Assembly: GCF_009668025.1 (NCBI RefSeq)
Contig: NZ_WJXZ01000014.1
Span: 1,012,448-1,076,447 of the forward strand
Reading direction: 5' to 3'
DNA: 64,000 nt
Source: Larkinella terrae
GTDB taxonomy: Bacteria > Bacteroidota > Bacteroidia > Cytophagales > Spirosomataceae
Both the position numbers and the translations under genes were made by a program. Below, piece after piece: positions 35,388 through 44,073 of this stretch. Under the pieces are notes generated by a model. The model had not been told where the DNA came from. It saw only the letters and a list, made by a program, of their open reading frames with translations, and ran no database searches. Numbering within the stretch: the first letter of the stretch is position 1; each line of letters begins with the position of its first letter.

Positions 35388-38300
35388 TCAAAACCGGATG
35401 GTGGCGCCGAGCGTGAACTGGCGGGGACGCGGATAGGCACCTTCGTCAAAACCCTTGTAAACTTCCGGGTTCAGGCCCTTGTAAGCGGTCAGATACCCCA
35501 GATTGTAAACGCCCGCATTCAACTGGATCGATCCGGCGGAAATTTTACGACTGATCAACTGCGGCACCTGATACGACAGCGACAGTTCGCGGAACGCCAG
35601 AAAATCGCCTTTGGAATAGTAAATCGAGTTGTCCACGCCGTAGGAATCGTCCAGCCCGACGCCGGTGTAACCCGTTACAAAACGGAGGTGGTTTTTGTAG
35701 CCCACGTCGGCATCGCCCATGCTGAACCGCGGGTACAATTTGCCGACATCGCCCGAATTCATCCAGACATCCGGCCCCAGGGCTTCGGCGGGTGCGCCTT
35801 CGTTAAACGCCCGGCCCTGACCCATCGCCCGCGCCAAGGCGCCGTTGCTGATCACGTGCCCCATCGCATAATCCATCGTAAACCGCAGCGTTAATCCTTT
35901 GAACGAGAAGGTGTTCTGCATACCGCCAATTTTGTCGGGCACCCGATACCCCATGAAAACGAGGTCTTTGTTATCGATAATTTTGTCGCCGTTCAGGTCG
36001 GCCCAGTTCACATCGCCACCGTGCTTGGGCTTGTTCAGGTTGCCCGCCGTCACCTGAAGGTCGTTGGGTGCGCCTTTGGCCGCTTCGTCGGTGGCAAAAA
36101 TCCCGTTCGACTGCCAGGCCCACAGCCCCAGCGGACGTTCCCCTTCGGCATAACCGCCCACTTCGATCTCCTTGCCGGAAGCCGGATCGAAGACAAGCCC
36201 GCCGTTGATGCGGTTTTTGGCCCGGCCGTTGGTGGGCAGTTTCACCACCGTGGTTCGGTTGAAGGCAAAAGAAAAATTGGTGTTCCAGGCAAACTTCCCG
36301 ATTTTCAGAACGGTTGCGTTTAACTCGACTTCCAGACCGCGGTTGCGCAACTGGCCGATGTTGTATTTAATGCTCGTGAAACCCGACTCGGAAGGCAGCG
36401 GCAAATTGTCCAAACGGTTGCGCGTCAGTTTGTTATACACATCAACCAGCAGGTTGACGCGGCCGTTGAAAAGCCCGATGTCGACCCCGCCATCGACGGT
36501 TTCGGTGGTTTCCCACAACAGGTTCGGGTTGGCCAGGTTACTCCGCAAAATACCAGCGCCGGTCGCGTAAGCCGTTGACCCATAGCCGCCATAGGTGTCT
36601 GTATACCCCAAACTATTCAAACCCGCCTGCCCGTAACTGCCCCGGATTTTAAACTGATTCACGAATTTGACTTTCCAGAATTCTTCCCGGTGGATGTTCC
36701 AGCCCGCCGAAACCGAGGGAAATAGCGCATATTGGTTGTTGGGCGCGAAATTGGAAAAACCGTCGTAGCGCAGGGAAGCCCCAACGAGGTATTTTCCGTC
36801 GAAATCGTAGTTAACCTGCCCGAAATAGCTGGCGGTTTTGGTTTCGTTCAGCGTAGATGTCACGCTCTGGTTCGGCTGAACCGTGCCGTTGATGAGCGTG
36901 CTGATCGGGTCGCCGGAGAACGTGAACAGATAATCCGTCGCGGCCCGTTGTCCGGCACCCTGCAGCGTAAAAAAGGTGTTGCGGGTGAAGTTAAAACCGG
37001 CCAGCGCCGTCAGGTTGTGGCGTGTGGCAAACGTGCGGTCGAACTGCAGAATGTGGTCCGTCATGATCTGCCGGTTGTTGTTGAGCGTCTCGCTCTTGTC
37101 GCGCGGCCGGGCCTGCTGGGCAAAGAATTTCTCGAAATACAGGTTCTGCGAATTGTCGAAATAAATAGACATCGAAGGCCGGTAATGCAGTCCCGGAATG
37201 ATTTCGTAATCGCCCGCAACCCGAATGGTGGTTTGGTCGGTATTCGCTTTGCGATCCTGGTAATACAGCTCATGCAGGCGGTTGCGGACGGTCAGGTTCT
37301 CGCCGAATTGCGGTTTTCCGTCGTCGTTGTAGAGCCGAAGCAGGTCCGGAATGCGGGTCGAGCGCGTCAGCGTGGCCTGCGAGTTGTCGATGTATTTGTT
37401 GTCGTTCCAGAGGTAGGACAGGTTCAGGTCCAGTCGGAATTTATCGCTCACTTTGTAGCCCGTGTTCAGCAAACCGCTGAGCCGTTTGTAGCCCGTTCCC
37501 AGAAAAACCCCACCCTGATCGACGTAGCCGAACGACAGGTTGTAGTTGGCGCGTTCGGTGCCGCCGTCCACACTCACGTTGTAGTTTTTGGTTTGGGCCA
37601 TATTCCACAGCACGTCCTGATAATGCGTGTCTTTGAAAATGATCGTTTTGCCAGGATTGACCGGATCGTCGATGGTTTCCCAGCCATTTTTCAGCAGGTT
37701 GTCTACGTACGGCTGTCCTTCGACGGCCACCAGATTGTCCACGTACGCGGGCGTCCATTTGGCGTAACCGTATTGCCCGGCGGCCGTGTAGGTCGGCACC
37801 GTCGCAGAATTTCCGGCCACGTAAAGCCGCTGGTTGATGTCGAAATTGTCGATGCCCCGCGCCCAGGTTTTGCGGGCGAGTACGAGGTAGTCTCTGGCAC
37901 TGAGGTAGTTGTACTGCCGGGCCTGGGTTTCAAAACCGTGCTGGTACCGAAACGTCACGTTCGCTTTTCCGGTCGATCCTTTCCCGGTTTTTGTCTTGAT
38001 GACAATAACGCCGTTGGCACCCCGCGCGCCGTAAACCGCCGTTGAAGCGGCATCTTTCAGGACCTGCAACGACTCGATGTCGTCGGGATTGACGTCGTTG
38101 AAGCGCCGGAAAACGCCATCGATGATGACCAGCGGGCCGCTGTCTTCGCGGTTTTGAACTTCGCGACCACTGCCGTTGGCGCTGCCCGTTCCGTAGGGAT
38201 TCAGGGTGGTTCCGCCCCGGATCACGACGCTGGCACTAGCGCCGGGCTGCCCCGTCAAAACCGGAACCGAAACCCCCGCCATCTTGCCCTGAAGCGCCTG

Positions 38301-38744
38301 AACGGGGCTGACGGAGGGGATGTTGCGCAGTTCTTTGGAATCCAGTTTAGTGACCGAAGCCGTCGTTTTTGCCCGGGATTGTTCGGCGTAGCCCACCACC
38401 ACGACCTCATTGAGCGATTTGGAGTCGGTTATCAGCTTGATATCCAGCTGCGAACGGCCGCCGACGGTTATCTCCTGGCTGATGTAACCGATAAAGGAAA
38501 TGACCAGCGTACTGTTGCGGTCCGGCACTGCCAGACTATACTGGCCATCGACATCCGTAGTGGTTCCTTTGTTGGTGCCTTTCAGCAGGATGCTGACGCC
38601 GGGCAGCGCTTCACCGGCATCCGACGTTATTTTTCCTTGAACGGTTTGCGCGGTTTGGCTAAACACGCTTGGGCTGGCAACCAAAAGGAACAGGAACCAG
38701 ATGGCAAGAGCACCTACCCGGTTTTTGTGTAGTCCTGTAATCAT
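35388..38744 (-). CDS. SusC/RagA family TonB-linked outer-membrane transporter
   Basis: 1118 aa. A signal peptide (IWFLFLLVASPSVFSQ) is followed by a carboxypeptidase-regulatory-like domain (about 34-110: VQGKITSDAGEALPGVSI...), the SusC plug (IPSVSPVQALQGKMAGVSV, VVIRGGTTLNPYG, LQVLKDAASTAVYGARGANGVIVIKTK) and a large barrel ending in RQFTLGATIRF, with the usual terminal Phe. With SusD it imports ligand through the outer membrane using TonB energy. It is the first gene of the sialic-acid operon and has a promoter/operator candidate just upstream. Confidence 0.95.
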   Translation of the reverse strand: MITGLHKNRVGALAIWFLFLLVASPSVFSQTAQTVQGKITSDAGEALPGVSILLKGTNKGTTTDVDGQYSLAVPDRNSTLVISFIGYISQEITVGGRSQLDIKLITDSKSLNEVVVVGYAEQSRAKTTASVTKLDSKELRNIPSVSPVQALQGKMAGVSVPVLTGQPGASASVVIRGGTTLNPYGTGSANGSGREVQNREDSGPLVIIDGVFRRFNDVNPDDIESLQVLKDAASTAVYGARGANGVIVIKTKTGKGSTGKANVTFRYQHGFETQARQYNYLSARDYLVLARKTWARGIDNFDINQRLYVAGNSATVPTYTAAGQYGYAKWTPAYVDNLVAVEGQPYVDNLLKNGWETIDDPVNPGKTIIFKDTHYQDVLWNMAQTKNYNVSVDGGTERANYNLSFGYVDQGGVFLGTGYKRLSGLLNTGYKVSDKFRLDLNLSYLWNDNKYIDNSQATLTRSTRIPDLLRLYNDDGKPQFGENLTVRNRLHELYYQDRKANTDQTTIRVAGDYEIIPGLHYRPSMSIYFDNSQNLYFEKFFAQQARPRDKSETLNNNRQIMTDHILQFDRTFATRHNLTALAGFNFTRNTFFTLQGAGQRAATDYLFTFSGDPISTLINGTVQPNQSVTSTLNETKTASYFGQVNYDFDGKYLVGASLRYDGFSNFAPNNQYALFPSVSAGWNIHREEFWKVKFVNQFKIRGSYGQAGLNSLGYTDTYGGYGSTAYATGAGILRSNLANPNLLWETTETVDGGVDIGLFNGRVNLLVDVYNKLTRNRLDNLPLPSESGFTSIKYNIGQLRNRGLEVELNATVLKIGKFAWNTNFSFAFNRTTVVKLPTNGRAKNRINGGLVFDPASGKEIEVGGYAEGERPLGLWAWQSNGIFATDEAAKGAPNDLQVTAGNLNKPKHGGDVNWADLNGDKIIDNKDLVFMGYRVPDKIGGMQNTFSFKGLTLRFTMDYAMGHVISNGALARAMGQGRAFNEGAPAEALGPDVWMNSGDVGKLYPRFSMGDADVGYKNHLRFVTGYTGVGLDDSYGVDNSIYYSKGDFLAFRELSLSYQVPQLISRKISAGSIQLNAGVYNLGYLTAYKGLNPEVYKGFDEGAYPRPRQFTLGATIRF

Positions 38745-38775
38745 TTAGGGTTCTGAATTTTGAGAAATTATGAAT

Positions 38776-38814
38776 ATGTAGTACATAATTACTTTTTTCT
38801 TTTCCTCCTGTCAA
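38776..38814 (-). promoter_or_regulatory. Candidate susC promoter with overlapping GntR operator
   Basis: On the minus strand, CTTG (about 38812-38815) and TAATTATG (38784-38791) are 20 nt apart, close to the Bacteroidota TTTG-N-TAnnTTTG pattern (one mismatch in the -7 box). A FadR-type palindrome atgtagtacat (38776-38786) overlaps the -7 box. Its 10-mer gtagtacata is repeated upstream of gntR, which strengthens the case. Both assignments are from sequence inspection only. Confidence 0.55.
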
Positions 38815-38922
38815 GTATTTGCGTGAAATTTTTTATACTATATGGTTGAATAATTACATTATGAATAGAAATAAAAAAAGATGCCCTCATCAGGCATCCG
38901 GATATATACTTCATACTATAGT

Positions 38923-38953
38923 AAAACCCCACGGTTTTTGGGCGCGGGGTTTT
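38923..38953 (-). terminator. Intrinsic terminator after the GntR gene
   Basis: Stem aaaacccc / ggggtttt (38923-38930 and 38946-38953), partly extended by GCG pairs on the inner side, about 35 nt after the regulator's stop. It makes the regulator a separate transcript from the susC operon. Confidence 0.75.
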
Positions 38954-38986
38954 GTATTATTCGGTGAATTAGTTTTTTGTGCGAAG

Positions 38987-39685
38987 TTAGAGAAACAGGA
39001 AATGCGGATCGAGGTGTTTTTTCATGGCTTCCCGAAAACTGGTGGGATCGCCGTGGCGGAGGATTGCCAGCAGACCGGCGTGGGAAACCGCACCGACGGC
39101 GGTTTGTCCGTCCGGACCGGCTTCATTTTCGATGATGTACTGAAACATCGGAACCAGCAACTTCTGAAACCGCCGAAGCGTTTCGTTGCCCGTCATGCGG
39201 TAAAGTGTGCTGTGAAACCGGATGTCGCACTCGACGCGTTCGGCGTGCGAAGCAGCTTTCAGTTCGTCTTCCACAATTTGTTGAAGAATCTGTAAATCAG
39301 TTTCTTTACGACGCAAGAATAGCAAATCACCCATGCCAATTTCCAATACCAACCGGAGCTCGAAAAGCTGTTTCATAACACCTTTCCCCAGTAATTGCGG
39401 ATCGAGTAAGCGTTCCAGGCCGCTCAGCACATCGGGTTCGGCCAGAATCATGCCCCGGCGCTTTTTGGTTTCAATCATGCCCAGCATCCGCAAACGGCTC
39501 AGGGCTTCCCGTACCACGTTTCGGCTCACCTGAAGGGCTTCGGCCAGTTCCACTTCTTTGGGCAGTGCGTCGCCGGGCGAAAAGCCTTTATCCCGAAAAT
39601 AGGTTCGTAATTTCTCCTCAACGACATCCGCCATTGTGGTCGACAGAATTGGCTCTATCTCAGGAAAGGCATTCGGTACGGTCAT
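38987..39685 (-). CDS. FadR-subfamily GntR transcriptional regulator
   Basis: 232 aa. The winged helix (about 15-85) has FRDKGFSPGDALPKEVELAEALQVSRNVVREALSRLRMLGMIETKKRRG, and the FCD ligand domain follows (about 95-225), with metal-site type histidines such as DIRFHSTLYRMTGN and the C-terminal DP-H region. It probably senses a sialic-acid related metabolite and represses the adjacent operon; the NanR regulators of other bacteria belong to this family. A conserved 10-mer at both its own and the susC promoter suggests autoregulation. Confidence 0.92.
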   Translation of the reverse strand: MTVPNAFPEIEPILSTTMADVVEEKLRTYFRDKGFSPGDALPKEVELAEALQVSRNVVREALSRLRMLGMIETKKRRGMILAEPDVLSGLERLLDPQLLGKGVMKQLFELRLVLEIGMGDLLFLRRKETDLQILQQIVEDELKAASHAERVECDIRFHSTLYRMTGNETLRRFQKLLVPMFQYIIENEAGPDGQTAVGAVSHAGLLAILRHGDPTSFREAMKKHLDPHFLFL

Positions 39686-39723
39686 GTAAGCTTACGTATA
39701 AAACTCTCTGATTCGATTCTTAG

Positions 39724-39757
39724 CAAAGATAGCAGGAAAATAGATAAGTAGTACATA
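39724..39757 (-). promoter_or_regulatory. Candidate gntR promoter and operator
   Basis: On the minus strand a perfect -7 box TATCTTTG (39724-39731) lies 39 nt upstream of the gntR ATG. The shared gtagtacata operator candidate (39748-39757) is about 16 nt further upstream, over the expected -33 region. The -33 box itself is weak. Confidence 0.5.
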
Positions 39758-39826
39758 TAGGCAGTGACTGGTAAAGATTACCTGTTTTTTGAGTCGATGT
39801 ACTTCAATACGGTGTTTTTGAAAGAA

Positions 39827-40555
39827 TTACGAATTGCCCGACCGCATCAGATCGCGTACCTGCAGGTGATCAAAAACCTGCTGTTTGTAGTGACGGCCAA
39901 TCGGCAGCGTTTGACCGGGCACTTCGATGCGGGATTCGGTCAGCGAGATAATCTTGGTTTTGGCGACGATAAACGAGCGGTGAATCCGCAGAAACTGCTC
40001 CCGGGGTAGGAGCTCTTCGTAATAACCCAGCGTCTGCCGGGTAACAACCTGCTGCTTCAAGGTGCTGATTTTCACGTAGTCCCGCAAACTTTCCAGCGCG
40101 ACAATATCCCGCAGTGCGATGCGAAAAAGCTGGCGATCTTCCTTGACAAAAAGGAACGGCTCTTCGTCGGTCGCCGGGGCCGTAACGGGCGGAGCGGCCG
40201 GTTGCTGCGTAAAAACCTTGCCGACGGCTTTCATAAACCGCTCGAACGGAATGGGTTTGATAAGGTAATCCAGCACGTCGAGCTCGTAGCCGTCCAGCGC
40301 GTATTCCCGGTAGGCGGAGGTGATGATCGTTTTGGGTGGATTGGGCAGCGTTCGAAGCAGTTCGAGACCCGAAAGTTGCGGCATCTGAATATCCAGAAAC
40401 AGCAAATCGACCGGTTTGCTTTGCAGCACACTGAACGCATCGACCGCCGACCGGCACCGTCCCACCAGGTCGAGCGCTTCGACCTGATGTACGTACGCGG
40501 CCAGAATGTCGAGCGCGATGGGCTCGTCATCCACCAGCAAACACTTGATCTTCAT
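39827..40555 (-). CDS. LytTR-type response regulator
   Basis: 242 aa. Receiver domain (1-120): acidic pair Asp9/Asp10, phospho-acceptor Asp55 (LFLDIQMPQLSG), Ser80 and Lys100 (YLIKPIPF). The LytTR DNA-binding domain follows (about 140-235: FVKEDRQLFRIALRDIVALESLRDYVKI, REQFLRIHRSFIVA). It is the partner of the sensor kinase, whose 3' end it overlaps by 29 nt. Targets are not known; in Bacteroidota such pairs often regulate nearby envelope genes. Confidence 0.95.
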   Translation of the reverse strand: MKIKCLLVDDEPIALDILAAYVHQVEALDLVGRCRSAVDAFSVLQSKPVDLLFLDIQMPQLSGLELLRTLPNPPKTIITSAYREYALDGYELDVLDYLIKPIPFERFMKAVGKVFTQQPAAPPVTAPATDEEPFLFVKEDRQLFRIALRDIVALESLRDYVKISTLKQQVVTRQTLGYYEELLPREQFLRIHRSFIVAKTKIISLTESRIEVPGQTLPIGRHYKQQVFDHLQVRDLMRSGNS

Positions 40556-41621
40556 GGGTGGGCGTGCGTTTAGAATCCGTTTCGGTAAGTTCGAGCGTCA
40601 GGGTAATCAGGTAGGTTCCCGCGCCGTTCAACTGGCGGAGCTGATGCCGACCGGGATAAAGCAATTGCAACCGCTTGATTACATTCGGTAACCCCAATCC
40701 GTTCGTCGGTGGGCTGTCGGAACCTTCCGGCTTGCTGTTTTCGACCTTGAAAACCAGCTCGCTGGCGTTGGCGGTCAGCTGAATCTGGAGCCAGGCGTCG
40801 TCGAGTTGCTGGCTGATGCCATGCTTGAAAGCGTTTTCGACGAACGGCAGCAAAATCAGCGGAGCAATCTGGAAGGAATCGGTATTTCCGCTTACCTGAA
40901 ACGACAGATGCACCTGTTTTCCGTAGCGAATCCGCTCCAGCGCGAGGTAATTTTGCAAATAATCGACCTCTTTCCGCAGCGGCACCAGCGGCATGTTGCC
41001 TTCGTAGAGCATGTACTGCATCAACTGGGACAACCGCAGAACCACCTCGCCCGCCTTTTGGGGGTCCTGACGGGTTAAACCGTAGAGATTGTTGAGGGTA
41101 TTGAACAAAAAATGCGGATGAATCTGATCTTTCAGGGATTTCAACTCCACGTTCTGGTTGGCAATCACCAGTTGTTGATTCAGTTGCTGCTGACGAAAAC
41201 CGTACCGGATCATGTGAAAACCGATGAGTAAACCGCTGGTACACAGGAGATAAAACGCACAAAGCAGCATCTTGCCCACGTCCAGCGGATCTTCCTGCGC
41301 CAGCCGGGCGGGTTCGAACGGCACCAGATACAGGTAATACGAACCTTCCCAATACAGCACACCGCCAATCAGTAAAGCAATGAATGTCAGCAGACTAAAC
41401 CGGACGTATTGCCGGGTCAGGAGGTAAGCCGGAATCAGCCAGTAGAGCATTACGTAGGTAAACAGGAGTTGGGCGGGCAACTGCGCCAGGGCCGACCGCA
41501 GATTGGCGAGGTGGTGGTTTTCAAATTTGTCCAGCGCCAGCACCTGCACCACCAGATAGCATAGCCAGGCCACGCAATGGATCACAATTTCCCGAAAAAC
41601 CGGTGGCCGAAAACGAAGCAT
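40527..41621 (-). CDS. LytS-like sensor histidine kinase
   Basis: 364 aa from the ATG at 41621 (MLRFRPPVFREIVIHCVAWL); frames further upstream lack family sequence. Four membrane segments (about residues 10-150, for example LLTFIALLIGGVLYWEGSYYLYL) are followed by the His_kinase (PF06580-like) domain with phospho-acceptor histidine in LKDQIHPHFLFNTLNNLYGL, then HATPase motifs LPFVENAFKHG (N box) and NGLGLPNVIKRL. It has no periplasmic sensor domain of note. The overlap with the regulator downstream shows co-translation. Confidence 0.93.
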   Translation of the reverse strand: MLRFRPPVFREIVIHCVAWLCYLVVQVLALDKFENHHLANLRSALAQLPAQLLFTYVMLYWLIPAYLLTRQYVRFSLLTFIALLIGGVLYWEGSYYLYLVPFEPARLAQEDPLDVGKMLLCAFYLLCTSGLLIGFHMIRYGFRQQQLNQQLVIANQNVELKSLKDQIHPHFLFNTLNNLYGLTRQDPQKAGEVVLRLSQLMQYMLYEGNMPLVPLRKEVDYLQNYLALERIRYGKQVHLSFQVSGNTDSFQIAPLILLPFVENAFKHGISQQLDDAWLQIQLTANASELVFKVENSKPEGSDSPPTNGLGLPNVIKRLQLLYPGRHQLRQLNGAGTYLITLTLELTETDSKRTPTHEDQVFAGG

Positions 41622-41887
41622 CTTGACTGAAAACAATTCGCCCAAAAGTACCGAAAAAGTCGCTAAAAAGTTGACCCGGTTTTTGCGTCCACGGTCGTCG
41701 CGGACGAACTGCCGATAGCTCCTGACGAAGATGCGCTTTCCGGCGATGAACGACCTTCGTGAAGCCCGGATCGCTGTTTGCCCGGTGCGGTCCGGCGTCT
41801 GTCGCGGAGGCTTGGTCTTTTGGTCTAACGCGTTCATATTTACCACCATCCGGCGGAAGAAGGCAGTTTCCAACCGACACCTATGTG

Positions 41888-41986
41888 ATGAAAAACCGTA
41901 TGCTACTCCTGCTGTTCTATGGCCTGCTTGTATGGGGACAAGGGGCCATAGCGCAGGACAACCCATCCGGTTTTTATTTCAGATAA
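41888..41986 (+). other. Signal-peptide mini-gene or truncated gene start
   Basis: 32 codons encode MKNRMLLLLFYGLLVWGQG followed by AIAQDNPSGFYFR, i.e. a good export signal with an Ala-x-Ala-like cleavage site and only about nine mature residues before a stop. It may be a small secreted peptide, or the remnant of a longer secreted-protein gene whose body was lost. It is on the strand opposite the kinase and 85 nt upstream of the DoxX-like gene. Confidence 0.35.
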
Positions 41987-42070
41987 GACCGGACCCGTGT
42001 GCGCATTCCATTCCTGTTTCAATCCTATCGGATCATCGTGAAAAAATCGCTTGTTCAAAACAGAATAATC

Positions 42071-42850
42071 ATGCAAAGACTCTTTACGGTTGGCCGGATT
42101 TTGTACGCCATTGCGATCCTGTCGCTTGGGCTAGAACACCTGATTTGGGGCAATTTTCCGATTGCCCTGCTGCCGTTTCCGGCCAAATTTCCGGGCCGGT
42201 TTGTCGTCGTGCTGGCGATGGGCATTGCCTTCGTACTGGCGGGCATCGGGCTGGGAAGTCTGCGGTTGGCCCGGCAGGCGGCTCTGTGGCTGGGAGTCCT
42301 TTTCCTGTTGCTGGTTTTCTATCCGCACCTCCCGATTCTGGTGACGAATATTTACAACGGTGGTGCCTGGACGGTTTTGACCGAACTGACGGCCCTGAGT
42401 GGAGGAGCTTTTTACCTGTCGGGTACCTTATCACAATCCCTGAAAAACCGCTTCGATCCAGCGGTTTTTGGCCGGATTCTCTTTGCGGTTTCGCTGCTGA
42501 TTTTTGCCATTCAGCACTTTATGTACGCCCAATATATCTCGACGCTGATTCCGGCCTGGATTCCGGCCCGGCTGTTCTGGGCGTATTTTGTGGGCGTCGC
42601 GTTTGCCGGAACGGCGGTCAGCTTGTTGCTGAACCGGCAACTGAAACTCACCACCGGCCTGTTGGGACTGATGTTTTTCCTGTGGGTCATCTTGCTGCAC
42701 ACGCCCCGGACGATGGCCCATCCGCAAAGCGAACCTGAATGGACGAGCCTGTTTATCGCCCTGGCAATGAGCGGTATTTCGTTCGCCTTTGCCGGTTTTG
42801 AAGAGCAGAAAGTCGCGGCTTTTCGTACCAATCCGCTGGCGTCTTATTGA
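42071..42850 (+). CDS. DoxX-like integral membrane protein
   Basis: 259 aa from the ATG at 42071 (MQRLFTVGRILYAIAILSLGLEHLIWGNF). About seven hydrophobic segments are seen, the first four arranged as in the DoxX family and followed by a second similar half (IVFAVSLLIFAIQHFMYAQYI...), so it may be a duplicated DoxX unit. DoxX proteins are linked to thiol stress and quinone-dependent reactions, but many are uncharacterised. A GTG at 41999 would add 24 residues and is not preferred. Confidence 0.75.
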   Translation: MQRLFTVGRILYAIAILSLGLEHLIWGNFPIALLPFPAKFPGRFVVVLAMGIAFVLAGIGLGSLRLARQAALWLGVLFLLLVFYPHLPILVTNIYNGGAWTVLTELTALSGGAFYLSGTLSQSLKNRFDPAVFGRILFAVSLLIFAIQHFMYAQYISTLIPAWIPARLFWAYFVGVAFAGTAVSLLLNRQLKLTTGLLGLMFFLWVILLHTPRTMAHPQSEPEWTSLFIALAMSGISFAFAGFEEQKVAAFRTNPLASY

Positions 42851-43046
42851 AGAATAATTCCCGCAGATCGTTTTTTGAATAACCAGCTCGACCGTCCATT
42901 TCAAGGCCGGAAAGTCACGCATCAGGTTTAGAAAGCCACTGTTCATCCCGGTTGTTGTTGGGCCGCGCCCGTTGTTGCTGCACTTTTGTCCCAGTAATGA
43001 CACGAACGGAATTTTACCGGTTTTAAACAACACAACACGTAAACAC

Positions 43047-43520
43047 ATGCTGGCTGAACAAACATTAATCCAACCCCAGAATCTACGCGCTTACCAGGGC
43101 GGTTTTTTCCGCGTACAGGTTTCCCCGGAGCAAACCGATGGCGCTTTTGCCATGATCGAATTTAACCTGCCCCAAGGTAGCGAACCACCCCGTCATATTC
43201 ACACGCGGGAAGACGAAACGTTTCACATTCTTGATGGAACGGTGCGGTTCGAAATCGGAAATACAGTGATCACGGCGGAAAAAGGACAAACCGTTTTTGC
43301 TCCCCGCCTGATTGAGCACCAGTTCAAAATCCAGACGGAGCAGGCGCGGATTCTGACGCTGATTACGCCTGGCGATTTTGCCAATTTCTTCTTGGAATCC
43401 AGCCAGCCCATTACCGAAGTTCCGGCCACGCTGGAAGCCCCCAAAGGTCCGCCACCAGCCGACGTCATCGCCCGGATCGTGGCCCGGCTGAGCGACCGCT
43501 ACGCATCGTATCTGGCCTGA
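43047..43520 (+). CDS. Cupin-domain protein
   Basis: 157 aa from the ATG at 43047 (MLAEQTLIQPQNLRAYQGGFF), chosen because the upstream frame lacks sense. The cupin motif 1 is PPRHIHTREDETFHILDGTVRFEIG, with metal-type His, His, Glu and, in motif 2, GQTVFAPRLIEHQFKIQTEQAR. It is a single-domain cupin that probably binds a divalent metal; enzyme activity such as dioxygenase or isomerase cannot be assigned. A terminator follows directly. Confidence 0.88.
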   Translation: MLAEQTLIQPQNLRAYQGGFFRVQVSPEQTDGAFAMIEFNLPQGSEPPRHIHTREDETFHILDGTVRFEIGNTVITAEKGQTVFAPRLIEHQFKIQTEQARILTLITPGDFANFFLESSQPITEVPATLEAPKGPPPADVIARIVARLSDRYASYLA

Positions 43521-43542
43521 AACCCCTGCCTAAATCAAGGTC

Positions 43543-43574
43543 AAAAACCGCTGGTTCGAGAACCGGCGGTTTTT
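43543..43574 (+). terminator. Intrinsic terminator after cupin gene
   Basis: Stem aaaaaccg...ggtt / aacc...cggttttt around a short loop, followed by a long T-run, 22 nt after the stop codon. Confidence 0.85.
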
Positions 43575-43597
43575 GTTTTTTACGGAAGTTTTCTAAA

Positions 43598-43737
43598 AGA
43601 CTGTCTAAGATTTAGATTTCCTCTTTCTTCGGTCTGCCCCCAACCCCCTAAAGGGGGCTAAAACACCTGATTTTTTACCCCCCTTTAGGGGGTTGGGGGC
43701 AACGCGGAAAAGGAAAATTGTAAATTTTAGACAGTCT
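43598..43737. mobile_element. MITE-like element with near-perfect terminal inverted repeats and nested palindrome (copy 3)
   Basis: Outer arms agactgtctaagattta (43598-43614) and taaattttagacagtct (43721-43737) are inverted copies with one mismatch, and the similarity extends inward for about 30 bases. The centre is the third CCCCCAACCCCCT nested palindrome (43635-43701). The total is about 140 bases with no gene. No clear target-site duplication is seen at the edges. Confidence 0.65.
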
Positions 43738-44073
43738 CTGAGAAAAATCAAATTCAGAACGGCCTTCGTGTTTCCCTCCATTTGCTTTTTTACGACTAAT
43801 AAAAACGAGTCCAAGCGCGTCGTCAGATGCGTGTTGCATTTGACCATTCAGAACTTTTGAGCGAACGGCAATGAATGCAGTTCTTGATAGAAATGGCCTC
43901 CGATTGGCTGGAAAGGCCACTTTTTTATCGCTACGAATTCAGTTTTTGAGCTAGAAAACCGTGATTGCAGGCCGGAGCTACCTCCGGACGCGGCCGGTTT
44001 GAATGAGTTGAGGGAAATATTTTTACCTTTCAAATGAATTGAGTGCGGACAAACCTTTCAAGCGGACGGTCAA
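43738..44073. promoter_or_regulatory. Leader region of the Tc toxin operon
   Basis: 336 bases hold no supportable gene. A weak Bacteroidota-like promoter can be read on the plus strand: TTTG at 43998-44001 and TATTTTTA at 44018-44025 (spacer 16), 49 nt before the toxin ATG. A small hairpin ccggag/ctccgg lies near 43972-43988. Confidence 0.3.

Noticed and set aside
36732-38045. Long plus-strand open frame (437 codons) opposite susC
   Set aside because: It is the antisense shadow of the SusC gene; its sequence has no domain logic, while the minus strand has full SusC motifs.
43605-44033. Small minus-strand frames between cupin and toxin genes
   Set aside because: They overlap the MITE-like element and have no recognisable domain or start context.
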